Position numbers and translations under genes: made by a program
Shown here: piece by piece, positions 5,050-11,166 of the stretch
Position numbering within the stretch: position 1 is the first letter of the stretch
Layout of the letters: the number at the start of each line of letters is the position of its first letter
DNA from: an uncultured bacterium
GTDB lineage: Bacteria > Patescibacteriota > Minisyncoccia > Moranbacterales > GWC2-37-73
Direction of reading: 5' to 3'
Assembly (NCBI GenBank): GCA_903866285.1
Contig: CAIPMZ010000043.1
Location: 1-11,166 of the forward strand
DNA: 11,166 nt
Notes under the pieces: generated by a model
Databases searched by the model: none
What the model was told of the DNA's origin: nothing
The model's input: the letters and a program-made list of their open reading frames with translations, nothing else

Positions 5050-6487
5050 TAGGCCGTGGATGAATCCCAAGTTTTCTGCCGGTCGTAAAAACTCGCTGCC
5101 ACCACGGGCAGTTTTTGAAGTAGGGCAGCGGATTCCTCTAGAATACGCGTTTGCCTTTTTGGATGTAAACTTACGATCCAAGCAGGAACCAGCTTGGTTA
5201 ATTCAACAAATTGTCGCTGAAAAAGTAAGGGAGTTTCAGCCGGACTTGATTCTATTAGCTTTCCCGACGTTTGCGCAAGGAGCTCAAGTTAAGGAAATTA
5301 TTTTGACGGCTAAGGAAGTTAGTCCAGCCGTAAAAATAATTTTAGGTGGGGCGACGCTTAATTTAATTAAGGATGTTCCCCGGAGGCGCTGGGATTGGCC
5401 AGTGGATGCCTGTTATTGTGGCAATGGGGCTGGAATCGCAGAGCTTATCGAGGAAGTTTTGGTCGCTGAGTCGGGTTGTTTCTTAATGAAATCGGACCCA
5501 GCAGGCCTGCTCATTGATGATTATACGCCAGAAGCTTTCTATACCCTTAATGGCCGTTTCAATTACGAAGACTATTTAGCGGAAACAAGAAGCGCGGGAC
5601 TGAATCCTGGGGCAGTAGTTGAGCTAGTTAGGGGGTGCGATCGCCGTTGCAATTATTGCGCCTTTGGGTTAAATTCAGTTGCTAAGAGAAGTAGAAAACC
5701 TGCCACAGTACTGGCGGAATTTTATTATCTTGCCCAGAAGGGGATTGATTACATTTTAATCATCGATCCAACTTTTGGCCTGGCAGGAAGCGAGACTGAT
5801 AAGTTATTAAGGGGGATGAAGGTTTTTCATACTGACCATCCTGAAGTGCAATTTGATGTCATGACCTCCTCTGGGCACTTGAATGAAGAATTTGCTAGAA
5901 AATTAAAGAAAGCAGGTTGTGAGCGTTGCGGGCTTGGGATGGAGACAATGAGTCAATCTGGGTTGTATTCTTTAGCAAAGGCCTCAGGGCCAGCTTCGGG
6001 GCCGGATATGGTGAGGAAGGCTGTTCAGAACCTAGTAAAAGCGGGGGTTCAAATTAGATTGTTTCAGATGCTGATTCCTAGAGAATTTTCTACTGACACA
6101 ATCGCTTTTTTATTGGAGCTTGCTGAGAAAAAAGTGGACTTCATCGTCCAAAGTTCTTTCTTGCGACTTTTGCCAGATAAGGAGGCACAAGAACTTTTCT
6201 GGATACAGGATCGGACCGTATTTAATCCAGAAAGAGATACGATTAAACAGTTAATGGAGTACTTGCTAATTAACATAGCTTTTCCCTCAATGGATCTTAC
6301 CTTTGAGGATTTCAAGTTAAGAGAAGCTATTAAGCAGGCTATTGAAGAGGGAAGACCTTTAGAAAGTCTTTTTTCGCAAAGTTGTAGTGAAGGCAGAATT
6401 GTTCTTAAAATAGTCGGTGGGTATACATTCACCGAATCAAAAACGCATAGCCCAATGTGGTCATGCATAAAAAAGGAGGAGCCGTGA
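5009..6487 (+). CDS. Radical SAM protein with B12-binding-like N-terminal domain, substrate unknown
   Basis: 492 residues from GTG 5009, chosen because GAGG (4999-5002) lies six bases upstream; ATG 5027 and an upstream TTG at 4958 are alternatives. Residues about 1-170 look like the Rossmann-type domain before BchE-like radical SAM enzymes (PDLILLAFPTFAQG, VKIILGGATLN), but the cobalamin-binding DxHxxG motif is not visible, so B12 may not be bound. The radical SAM core follows with RGCDRRCNYCAF: C210, C214 and C217 (CxxxCxxC) should hold a 4Fe-4S cluster and SAM. DYILIIDPTFGL and CERCGLGMETMS fit later barrel strands. The reaction is unknown; relatives include methyltransferases and ring-modifying enzymes. 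It is the only gene here with a clear Shine-Dalgarno site and the only long one ending in TGA. The upstream TrmB-type regulator may control it. Confidence 0.85.
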   Translation: MEQEKRMLFIQPYDRPWMNPKFSAGRKNSLPPRAVFEVGQRIPLEYAFAFLDVNLRSKQEPAWLIQQIVAEKVREFQPDLILLAFPTFAQGAQVKEIILTAKEVSPAVKIILGGATLNLIKDVPRRRWDWPVDACYCGNGAGIAELIEEVLVAESGCFLMKSDPAGLLIDDYTPEAFYTLNGRFNYEDYLAETRSAGLNPGAVVELVRGCDRRCNYCAFGLNSVAKRSRKPATVLAEFYYLAQKGIDYILIIDPTFGLAGSETDKLLRGMKVFHTDHPEVQFDVMTSSGHLNEEFARKLKKAGCERCGLGMETMSQSGLYSLAKASGPASGPDMVRKAVQNLVKAGVQIRLFQMLIPREFSTDTIAFLLELAEKKVDFIVQSSFLRLLPDKEAQELFWIQDRTVFNPERDTIKQLMEYLLINIAFPSMDLTFEDFKLREAIKQAIEEGRPLESLFSQSCSEGRIVLKIVGGYTFTESKTHSPMWSCIKKEEP

Positions 6488-6507
6488 GAAAAATTAGAAG
6501 CGAATGA
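6484..6507 (+). CDS. Possible 7-codon micro-ORF coupled to the radical SAM stop
   Basis: GTG 6484-6486 overlaps the radical SAM TGA 6485-6487 (GTGA overlap) and is preceded by AAGGAGG (6473-6479), the strongest ribosome site in the window, at four bases. The peptide would be MRKIRSE, then TGA. This may be the stub of a lost downstream gene, a real micro-peptide, or a chance result of Lys-Glu-Glu codons. Confidence 0.25.
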   Translation: MRKIRSE

Positions 6508-6513
6508 TATTTA

Positions 6514-6552
6514 GGGGGGGGTGGACTTATTACGTTCAACCCCCCCTTTTTT
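6514..6552 (+). terminator. Terminator of the radical SAM gene with a G7/C7 stem
   Basis: G-run 6515-6521 pairs with C-run 6540-6546, extended by a T-A pair and, after a mismatch, GA/TC; loop of about 10 bases; six T follow at 6547-6552. Confidence 0.85.
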
Positions 6553-6584
6553 ATTGCTTAAAAACTTAATCTGCGGTAGGCTAT

Positions 6585-6622
6585 ACGTTATGAACGTTAT
6601 AACGTTAAAACGTTCATAACGT
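6585..6622. repeat. 14-bp perfect inverted repeat just upstream of ychF
   Basis: ACGTTATGAACGTT (6585-6598) and its exact reverse complement (6609-6622) with a 10-base spacer that itself includes AACGTT. The hexamer AACGTT occurs four times in about 40 bases. The right arm overlaps the expected -35 region of ychF, so it could be an operator; it could also be a low-complexity repeat like the others in the window. It shares GTTCATAACGT with the end of the tandem repeat at 2126-2186. Confidence 0.8.
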
Positions 6623-6638
6623 TAAATTTGATTAACTT

Positions 6639-6644
6639 TATAAC
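6639..6644 (+). promoter_or_regulatory. -10 box of ychF, predicted leaderless
   Basis: TATAAC six bases before ATG 6651, the same spacing as at the TrmB-type gene. No recognisable -35 at 6616-6621 (ATAACG, inside the inverted repeat). No Shine-Dalgarno site. Confidence 0.5.
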
Positions 6645-6650
6645 TAATTT

Positions 6651-7712
6651 ATGTCATTACAAATCGGAATCGTCGGGCTGCCGAATGTGGGAAAAAGTAC
6701 CCTTTTTAAAGCCTTGACTAAAAATCCAGTGGAAATTAGTAATTATCCGTTCTGCACGATTGAGCCGAATGTGGGGGTGGTGAAGGTGCCAGACGAGCGC
6801 CTTTTAAAGCTGTCGGAAATGTCCCAGACGGAAAAAATTGTGCCAGCGGTGGTGGAATTTGTCGATATCGCTGGGATTGTGAAGGGCGCCTCGGAAGGCG
6901 AAGGTTTAGGGAATAAATTTTTAGCCAATATTCGGGAAGTTGATGCCATTGCTCAGGTAGTCAGGGTTTTTAGTAATGATAAAATTACGCATGTTCACAA
7001 TGCTATTAATCCAGTGGGTGACATCGAAGTGATTAATTTAGAACTTATTTTAGCCGATTTGGAAACTGCAACCAAAACGCAATTTCGGATCGAGAAGGAA
7101 GTTAAGGGCAACAAAAAAGGGGCAGATAAACAGATGGAAGTGATTGGAAAAATTAAAGCAACCTTGGAGGCTGGGAAACTGGCTAACGAAACGCCCGACC
7201 TAGCAGAAATGCTCAAAGACGAATACGGAAAATTGATCATTCGAGAAATGTCACTGCTAACGCTGAAACCATTTTTATATATTTTCAACGTAGCTGATGT
7301 TAGCGAAAAACTTTTGCCTGAGCTAGAAAATAAAAAACATCTTAAGCTGGACATTAAAATTGAGGAAGAATTAATTGAAATGACGCAGGAGGAAAAAACT
7401 GAAATGGGTTTAGTTTCGCACATTGATGATTTGATTGTCGCAGCCTATGATCTTTTAGGTTTGCAAACTTTCCTGACGACGGGCAAAATCGAAACGCGCG
7501 CTTGGACGATTAAAAAGGGCGCGACCGCGCCGGAAGCGGGGGCAGCTATTCACACGGATTTTCAAGAAAAATTTATCAGGGCCGATGTCATTGCTTGGGA
7601 TAAACTTTTAGAAATTGGCTCTTGGGGTAAAGCTAAGGAACTTGGGGCAGTTAAAACCGTCGGACGTGATTACGTAATGACGGATGGGGAAGTGGTGGAG
7701 TTTAAAGTCTAG
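6651..7712 (+). CDS. ychF: Ribosome-associated ATPase YchF (Obg-family, OLA1-like)
   Basis: 353 residues, close to the usual about 363. A cytoplasmic P-loop NTPase of the Obg group that prefers ATP, binds ribosomes and is linked to stress responses and translation. P-loop GLPNVGKST at 9-17, switch region with FCTIEPNVGVV (34-44), DIAG at 72-75 followed by KGASEGEGLGNKFL, and RVFSNDKITHVH with His 114 in the position reported as important for hydrolysis in E. coli YchF. The base-recognition motif is NVAD at 213-216, in place of the Lys-containing NKxD of GTPases. Residues about 130-200 form the helical insert, and about 270-353 the TGS domain (TFLTTGKIETRAWT, GAAIHTDFQEKFIRADVI, GRDYVMTDGEVVEF). 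It is a single gene with its own -10 box. Confidence 0.97.
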   Translation: MSLQIGIVGLPNVGKSTLFKALTKNPVEISNYPFCTIEPNVGVVKVPDERLLKLSEMSQTEKIVPAVVEFVDIAGIVKGASEGEGLGNKFLANIREVDAIAQVVRVFSNDKITHVHNAINPVGDIEVINLELILADLETATKTQFRIEKEVKGNKKGADKQMEVIGKIKATLEAGKLANETPDLAEMLKDEYGKLIIREMSLLTLKPFLYIFNVADVSEKLLPELENKKHLKLDIKIEEELIEMTQEEKTEMGLVSHIDDLIVAAYDLLGLQTFLTTGKIETRAWTIKKGATAPEAGAAIHTDFQEKFIRADVIAWDKLLEIGSWGKAKELGAVKTVGRDYVMTDGEVVEFKV

Positions 7713-7866
7713 GCGTGGAGCATATAGCACATAACATAAAACACGAAACATAAAATCCAAAAGCTAAAGCCTAATAAGCTAAAGGAGCTAGCTAAATTTT
7801 TTGGGTTGCTTTTTTTTGGAGGTTTTTTGTGGTAGAATATTATTAGTAAGTAACAATGAAATAAAC
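7713..7866. other. Low-complexity spacer between ychF and the kinase gene
   Basis: 154 bases. First half repeats short words such as ACATAACATAAAACACGAAA; then AGCTAAAG occurs twice, with AGCTAGCT at 7786-7793 and a T-run. No strong terminator for ychF is visible. The kinase promoter lies in the right half. Confidence 0.6.
7830..7838 (+). promoter_or_regulatory. Extended -10 promoter of the kinase-receiver-pilB cluster
   Basis: TGG followed by TAGAAT (7833-7838), an extended -10. T-rich DNA lies upstream but no clear -35. Expected start about 7845, leaving a leader of about 22 bases that contains a two-codon ORF ATG AAA TAA (7856-7864) two bases before the kinase ATG. Confidence 0.5.
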
Positions 7867-8829
7867 ATGCTTGGACATAAACTTAAAAAAATAATTTACG
7901 ATGAATTTAATTTAAAAAAACAAGCCGAGGAGCTTGGTTTAAGGGTTTGGGAAACTCCCAGTTTTTTATTTATTGTGATGGGTTTCGTGATTGTGGTCGC
8001 GATAGCTGGGGTTTATTTTGTTTCTAATAATTACGATTCCCCGGACGTCTTGGTTATTAGTGAAGCAGTGGTAGTAGCAATCCTTTTTATTATCGGAAAC
8101 TTTATCATTCGCAGTGTTGACCAAGTGGCTAGAGCCAATAAAATGAAAACCGAGTTTATTTCGATTGCCTCCCATCAACTCAAAACGCCAATTGCGGAAA
8201 TTAATTGGCAAATTGAGCTGCTACTTTCAAAATTTCCTGGGGGCTTGAGTGAAAAGCAACAGCTTCTGATCGGCCAGATTGCTCATTCAAGCCAGAAAAT
8301 GGCGAGAATAGTTGGTGATTTGCTCGATGTGGCGCATATTGATCAAGGAAAGCTAGCCCTCAATAAAGAAAAGCTTGATTTACGCGGTATTATTGATGAG
8401 GCTGTTAAAAATCAACGCCCGCTTGCTAACGCAACCGAGCTTGAGCTGAAATTTGAATGCGCCGCAATCCCGTTGGAAGTATTAGTGGACAAGCGAAGAA
8501 TCTTGGTTGTCCTGGATAATCTCCTTTCAAACGCGATCAAATATACGGGTAGACAAGGTACGGTGGAAATTTTTTTAGAAAAAAAAGACGAGCTTGTGCA
8601 GGTGTGTATTCGCGACAATGGGGTCGGTATTCCAAGGAGCGAGCAAACGGATATTTTTAAAAAGTTTTTTCGCAGTAGTAATAAGCTGAAAAATAATACC
8701 GAAGGCACGGGCTTGGGTTTATATATTGCAAAAAATATTATCGAACAGTCTGGGGGTAAGCTTTGGTTTGAGTCAATCGAAAATACTGGTTCAACGTTCT
8801 TTTTTAGTTTGCCATTAGTCAAGGCTTAA
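7867..8829 (+). CDS. Membrane histidine kinase with two membrane segments and no sensor domain
   Basis: 320 residues from ATG 7867; an upstream TTG at 7801 lies before the promoter. A soluble N-terminus (1-31) is followed by two membrane helices (about 33-52 and 61-81) joined by a loop of only about eight residues, so there is no room for an outer sensor domain. There is no PAS or clear HAMP domain: the second helix runs almost directly into the HisKA domain, with SIASHQLKTPI and phospho-acceptor His 103. The ATPase domain has all boxes: N box DNLLSNAIKYT (Asn 222), G1 DNGVGIP (250-256), F box FKKFFRSS, G2 GTGLGLYIAK (280-289). It should autophosphorylate His 103 and pass phosphate to Asp 54 of the receiver encoded 88 bases downstream. 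The signal is unknown and may be sensed within the membrane or by partner proteins. Confidence 0.93.
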   Translation: MLGHKLKKIIYDEFNLKKQAEELGLRVWETPSFLFIVMGFVIVVAIAGVYFVSNNYDSPDVLVISEAVVVAILFIIGNFIIRSVDQVARANKMKTEFISIASHQLKTPIAEINWQIELLLSKFPGGLSEKQQLLIGQIAHSSQKMARIVGDLLDVAHIDQGKLALNKEKLDLRGIIDEAVKNQRPLANATELELKFECAAIPLEVLVDKRRILVVLDNLLSNAIKYTGRQGTVEIFLEKKDELVQVCIRDNGVGIPRSEQTDIFKKFFRSSNKLKNNTEGTGLGLYIAKNIIEQSGGKLWFESIENTGSTFFFSLPLVKA

Positions 8830-8917
8830 GCATAGAAAGTATAAATAAAATTTATTAAAATAGGGTTACCTAGCCTACTTAACAGTAAAGAGAGGCTAAT
8901 CTTATTCAGCAAGCTAA

Positions 8918-9295
8918 ATGAAAAAGAAAAAATTACTTATCATAGAAGATGATGCCGTTTTAAAAAATTCACTAGAAGAATTTTTAATTGCTGAGGGCTT
9001 TGAAGTTTCAACTGCTCCTGACGGCGAAGTTGGGGTGCAGAAAGCTTTTACGGAAAAACCCGCTTTAATTTTATTGGATATTGTTTTGCCGAAGAAGGAT
9101 GGCTATGAGGTGCTTAGCGAAATTAAAGCTAATCCGGAAACTGACCATATCCCAGTTATCCTGTTGACTAACTTAAGCAGTCTTGCAGACGTGGAAAAAG
9201 CTTTAGCGCTAGGTGCAACGACTTATTTAGTTAAGGCTGATTATCGGCTCGATGAAATTACGCAGAAAATAAAAGAGATTTTGAATTTAAAATAG
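8918..9295 (+). CDS. Stand-alone response regulator receiver protein (CheY-like)
   Basis: 125 residues forming only a receiver domain; no DNA-binding or enzymatic output. The acidic pocket is IEDD (Glu 10, Asp 11, Asp 12), the phospho-acceptor is Asp 54 in LILLDIVLPKKDGYEVL, the switch residue is Thr 84 (ILLTNLSS) and the conserved Lys is 106 (YLVKA). All key residues are present, so it should be phosphorylated, most likely by the kinase just upstream. It acts through protein contact; its position before pilB makes the pilus ATPase or another pilus part the first candidate target. The gap to the kinase gene contains a 6-bp TAGCCT/AGGCTA pairing (8871-8876 with 8893-8898) but no terminator. 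There is no Shine-Dalgarno site close to the ATG. Confidence 0.95.
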   Translation: MKKKKLLIIEDDAVLKNSLEEFLIAEGFEVSTAPDGEVGVQKAFTEKPALILLDIVLPKKDGYEVLSEIKANPETDHIPVILLTNLSSLADVEKALALGATTYLVKADYRLDEITQKIKEILNLK

Positions 9296-9426
9296 GCCGG
9301 ATAGGGTTTATGAGAGATGGAGCAGGGAAAATGGAATAGGAAATTTCAAATTTCAAATTTCCAATGAAATGCAATAGAAATAAAATAGAAACAAACGCAA
9401 ACAAGAAAATAAAAAAATACAAAAAA
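9296..9426. repeat. Low-complexity A-rich spacer with three tandem AAATTTC units
   Basis: Three exact AAATTTC copies (9341-9361), then a nearly T-free stretch built of A with scattered C, G and T up to the pilB start. No terminator or clear promoter. Its right part is open in the pilB frame: an ATG at 9364 would add 21 mostly Lys/Asn residues to PilB, which looks like non-coding DNA. Confidence 0.8.
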
Positions 9427-11166
9427 ATGCAAATAACCAATAAACAACTAAAGGATTTTGTCATTGACTCTGGTTTATTAGAACCCGCAGTGATTGAAGA
9501 AAATTTCCAACAAGCAACCCAGCAGCAGCAAAAATTCGGGGATTTGTTGATGGAAAAAAAATTAATTAGTGAGATTGATCTTAAAAAATTATATTCCTAT
9601 ATTCTTGGAATTCCTTTTGTTAATTTAGAAAAAGAAGTTATTGAAAATGAGGTTTTGCACATCATTCCCGAGCCGATTGCAAAGAAGTTTGGCATCGTTG
9701 CCTTTGAAAAAGAGGGAAATAATTTAAAGGTGGCGATGAAAAATCCTGAGGACCTGCAAACGATAGATTTTATTAGAAAAAAAACTGGCCTTAAAATTAT
9801 CCCGTGCCTTACGAGTGAGGATAATATTAAAATAATTTTAAAGCAGTATGAAAAAAGTTTAAAGGCTGAATTTGGTGACCTGATTAGCGATGACTCAGAA
9901 AAAATTTCCTCGGATGATTCAGGGGACGATTTAGAGAAGATAGCTCAAGACCTTCCAATTGTGAGAATTGTCGACACGCTTATTAAACATGCGATCCTGC
10001 AGTCGGCTAGTGATATTCACATCGAACCGGATGATAAAGAAGTCCGGGTTAGATATCGCATTGATGGAATCCTGCACGATGCGATGACACTGCCAAAGCA
10101 AGTCACTAGCGGCCTGATTGCACGCCTAAAAGTATTGTCCAGTCTAAAATTGGATGAACATCGCTTACCTCAGGACGGACGTTTTAAGCTGGAAAAAGAT
10201 GGCTATAAAATTTCTTTTCGAGTTAGTATCCTGCCAGTTTTTGAAGGTGAGAAAGTTGTCATGCGTCTGCTGGATGAAACTTCCAAGGGTTTGACTTTAG
10301 AAAAAATGGGCTTATATGGTGACGCTTTAGAAAAAGTTCACCAACATATTAAGCGCCCTAATGGGATGATCTTAGTAACTGGGCCGACAGGCAGCGGCAA
10401 AACTTCAACTTTGTATACGGTGATGGATATTTTAAATACAGCCGAGGTTAATATTAGTACCGTAGAAGACCCTGTCGAATATCGGATGCCCAGGGTAAAT
10501 CAAACCCAAATTAATCCCAAAATTGGAATGACTTTTGCGGCCGCCTTACGCAGTCTTTTGCGTCAGGATCCAGATATTATTATGGTTGGCGAGATTCGCG
10601 ATGGCGAAACTATGCAGATTGCCATTGAGGCTGCGATGACTGGCCATCTAGTGCTTTCAACGTTGCACACCAATAGCGCTGCGGGAGCTCTGCCGCGTCT
10701 TTTAGATATGGGCGCGGAAGCTTTCTTGGTAGCTTCCACTGTCAATATTGTAATCGCCCAGCGCTTGGTACGAAAATTATGCAATGATTGCAAAGTTGAA
10801 TATAATTTCGATCAGGCAACTATCAAGGACCTGCAAGCCAGTTTTGAGATGACTGAGATTCTAGCGGTTATGAAAAAAACACCTCAGCTGAAAGGAGTTG
10901 TAACTGAAAAAAGTACTTGGAAAGATATTAAATTTTATAAAGCGAAAGGCTGTGAGCAGTGTAACAAGGAAGGATACCATGGGAGGCAAGGGATTTTCGA
11001 GGTGCTAGTGATTGACGAGGAGATTGGCAAGTTAATAACCTCCAATGCTTCAACGGACGAGATTGAGCGAAAAGCCAAAGAAGAAGGTATGCACAAAATG
11101 TATGAAGATGGTTTCATTAAAGCCGCCATGGGGGTAACCTCGATCGAAGAAATAATTAGAGTAACT
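9427..11166 (+). CDS. pilB: Type IV pilus extension ATPase PilB (GspE/PilB family), cut at its very end by the window edge
   Basis: 580 residues are visible, ending EEIIRVT, where the family normally stops within a few residues. A cytoplasmic hexameric ATPase that powers pilus assembly (close relatives drive type II secretion or DNA uptake). Residues about 1-150 form the N-terminal MshEN-like domain; about 150-180 is an acidic Ser/Asp-rich linker; SASDIHIEP (about 196-204) begins the second domain. The motor has Walker A GPTGSGKT (319-326), the Asp box EDPVEY (347-352), Walker B with RQDPDIIMVGEIRD (379-392) and the His box with TGHLVLSTLHTN (405-416). Two Cys pairs, C452/C455 and C509/C512, form the zinc site typical of PilB/GspE and absent from the retraction ATPase PilT. 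The kinase and receiver genes upstream suggest regulated extension. ATG 9427 is preferred over 9364. Confidence 0.96.
   Translation, partial: MQITNKQLKDFVIDSGLLEPAVIEENFQQATQQQQKFGDLLMEKKLISEIDLKKLYSYILGIPFVNLEKEVIENEVLHIIPEPIAKKFGIVAFEKEGNNLKVAMKNPEDLQTIDFIRKKTGLKIIPCLTSEDNIKIILKQYEKSLKAEFGDLISDDSEKISSDDSGDDLEKIAQDLPIVRIVDTLIKHAILQSASDIHIEPDDKEVRVRYRIDGILHDAMTLPKQVTSGLIARLKVLSSLKLDEHRLPQDGRFKLEKDGYKISFRVSILPVFEGEKVVMRLLDETSKGLTLEKMGLYGDALEKVHQHIKRPNGMILVTGPTGSGKTSTLYTVMDILNTAEVNISTVEDPVEYRMPRVNQTQINPKIGMTFAAALRSLLRQDPDIIMVGEIRDGETMQIAIEAAMTGHLVLSTLHTNSAAGALPRLLDMGAEAFLVASTVNIVIAQRLVRKLCNDCKVEYNFDQATIKDLQASFEMTEILAVMKKTPQLKGVVTEKSTWKDIKFYKAKGCEQCNKEGYHGRQGIFEVLVIDEEIGKLITSNASTDEIERKAKEEGMHKMYEDGFIKAAMGVTSIEEIIRVT

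Noticed and set aside
6487..6514. TGA read as glycine (code 25), extending the radical SAM protein to TAG at 6512-6514
   Set aside because: The long genes contain many glycines and none is encoded by in-frame TGA, so recoding is unlikely; the TGA is an ordinary stop.
6514..6546. G8 run as a phase-variable slippage tract
   Set aside because: It pairs with a C7 run and is followed by six T after the gene stop, so it is explained as a terminator stem outside any reading frame.
7801..7866. 22-residue N-terminal extension of the histidine kinase from TTG 7801
   Set aside because: The extended -10 box at 7830-7838 lies within it, and the encoded Phe/Gly-rich residues come from T-rich promoter DNA.
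9364..9426. 21-residue N-terminal extension of PilB from ATG 9364
   Set aside because: It would be almost all Lys/Asn from the A-rich spacer; the domain starts well at Met 9427.

Overview
The window looks like a piece of a small-genome, AT-rich bacterium, most probably of the Candidate Phyla Radiation (Patescibacteria). This is an inference from compact genes, near absence of Shine-Dalgarno sites, long low-complexity intergenic spacers, a stripped two-component system beside a type IV pilus ATPase, and a membrane-anchored lysozyme-like protein of a kind I associate with that group. Eight complete protein genes and two genes cut by the window edges are visible in total, counting two doubtful micro-ORFs separately. 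The standard code (TGA = stop) fits: the long genes carry no internal in-frame TGA, and stops are TAA, TAG and one TGA.

Layout, left to right. (1) The 3' three quarters of ahcY (S-adenosylhomocysteine hydrolase), closed by a perfect UUCG-loop terminator. (2) A 426-base spacer holding a 109-base element with 25-bp perfect inverted ends. (3) A membrane-anchored lysozyme/glucosaminidase-like protein on the + strand, then a six-copy 9-bp tandem repeat and a bidirectional terminator shared with (4) thiI (tRNA 4-thiouridine synthase) on the - strand. (5) A very AT-rich spacer of about 680 bases with several hairpins and a possible small terminated transcript. (6) A TrmB-type regulator with a near-ideal promoter whose expected start site falls on the ATG, so the mRNA is probably leaderless. 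(7) A radical SAM protein with a B12-domain-like N-terminus and unknown substrate, ending in a tiny coupled ORF and a G/C-run terminator. (8) ychF (ribosome-associated ATPase), preceded by a 14-bp inverted repeat and again a -10 box that suggests a leaderless mRNA. (9) A sensor-less membrane histidine kinase, a stand-alone receiver protein and pilB (pilus extension ATPase), all on the + strand with no terminator between them, so probably one pilus-control operon running off the right edge.

How the genes may work together: kinase, receiver and PilB form the only clear functional group and suggest phospho-signal control of pilus extension. The TrmB-type regulator next to the radical SAM gene is a second, weaker pairing. 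AhcY, ThiI and YchF are housekeeping genes for methyl-cycle turnover, tRNA thiolation and ribosome-linked ATPase activity. No tRNA, rRNA, CRISPR array, transposase or phage gene was seen.
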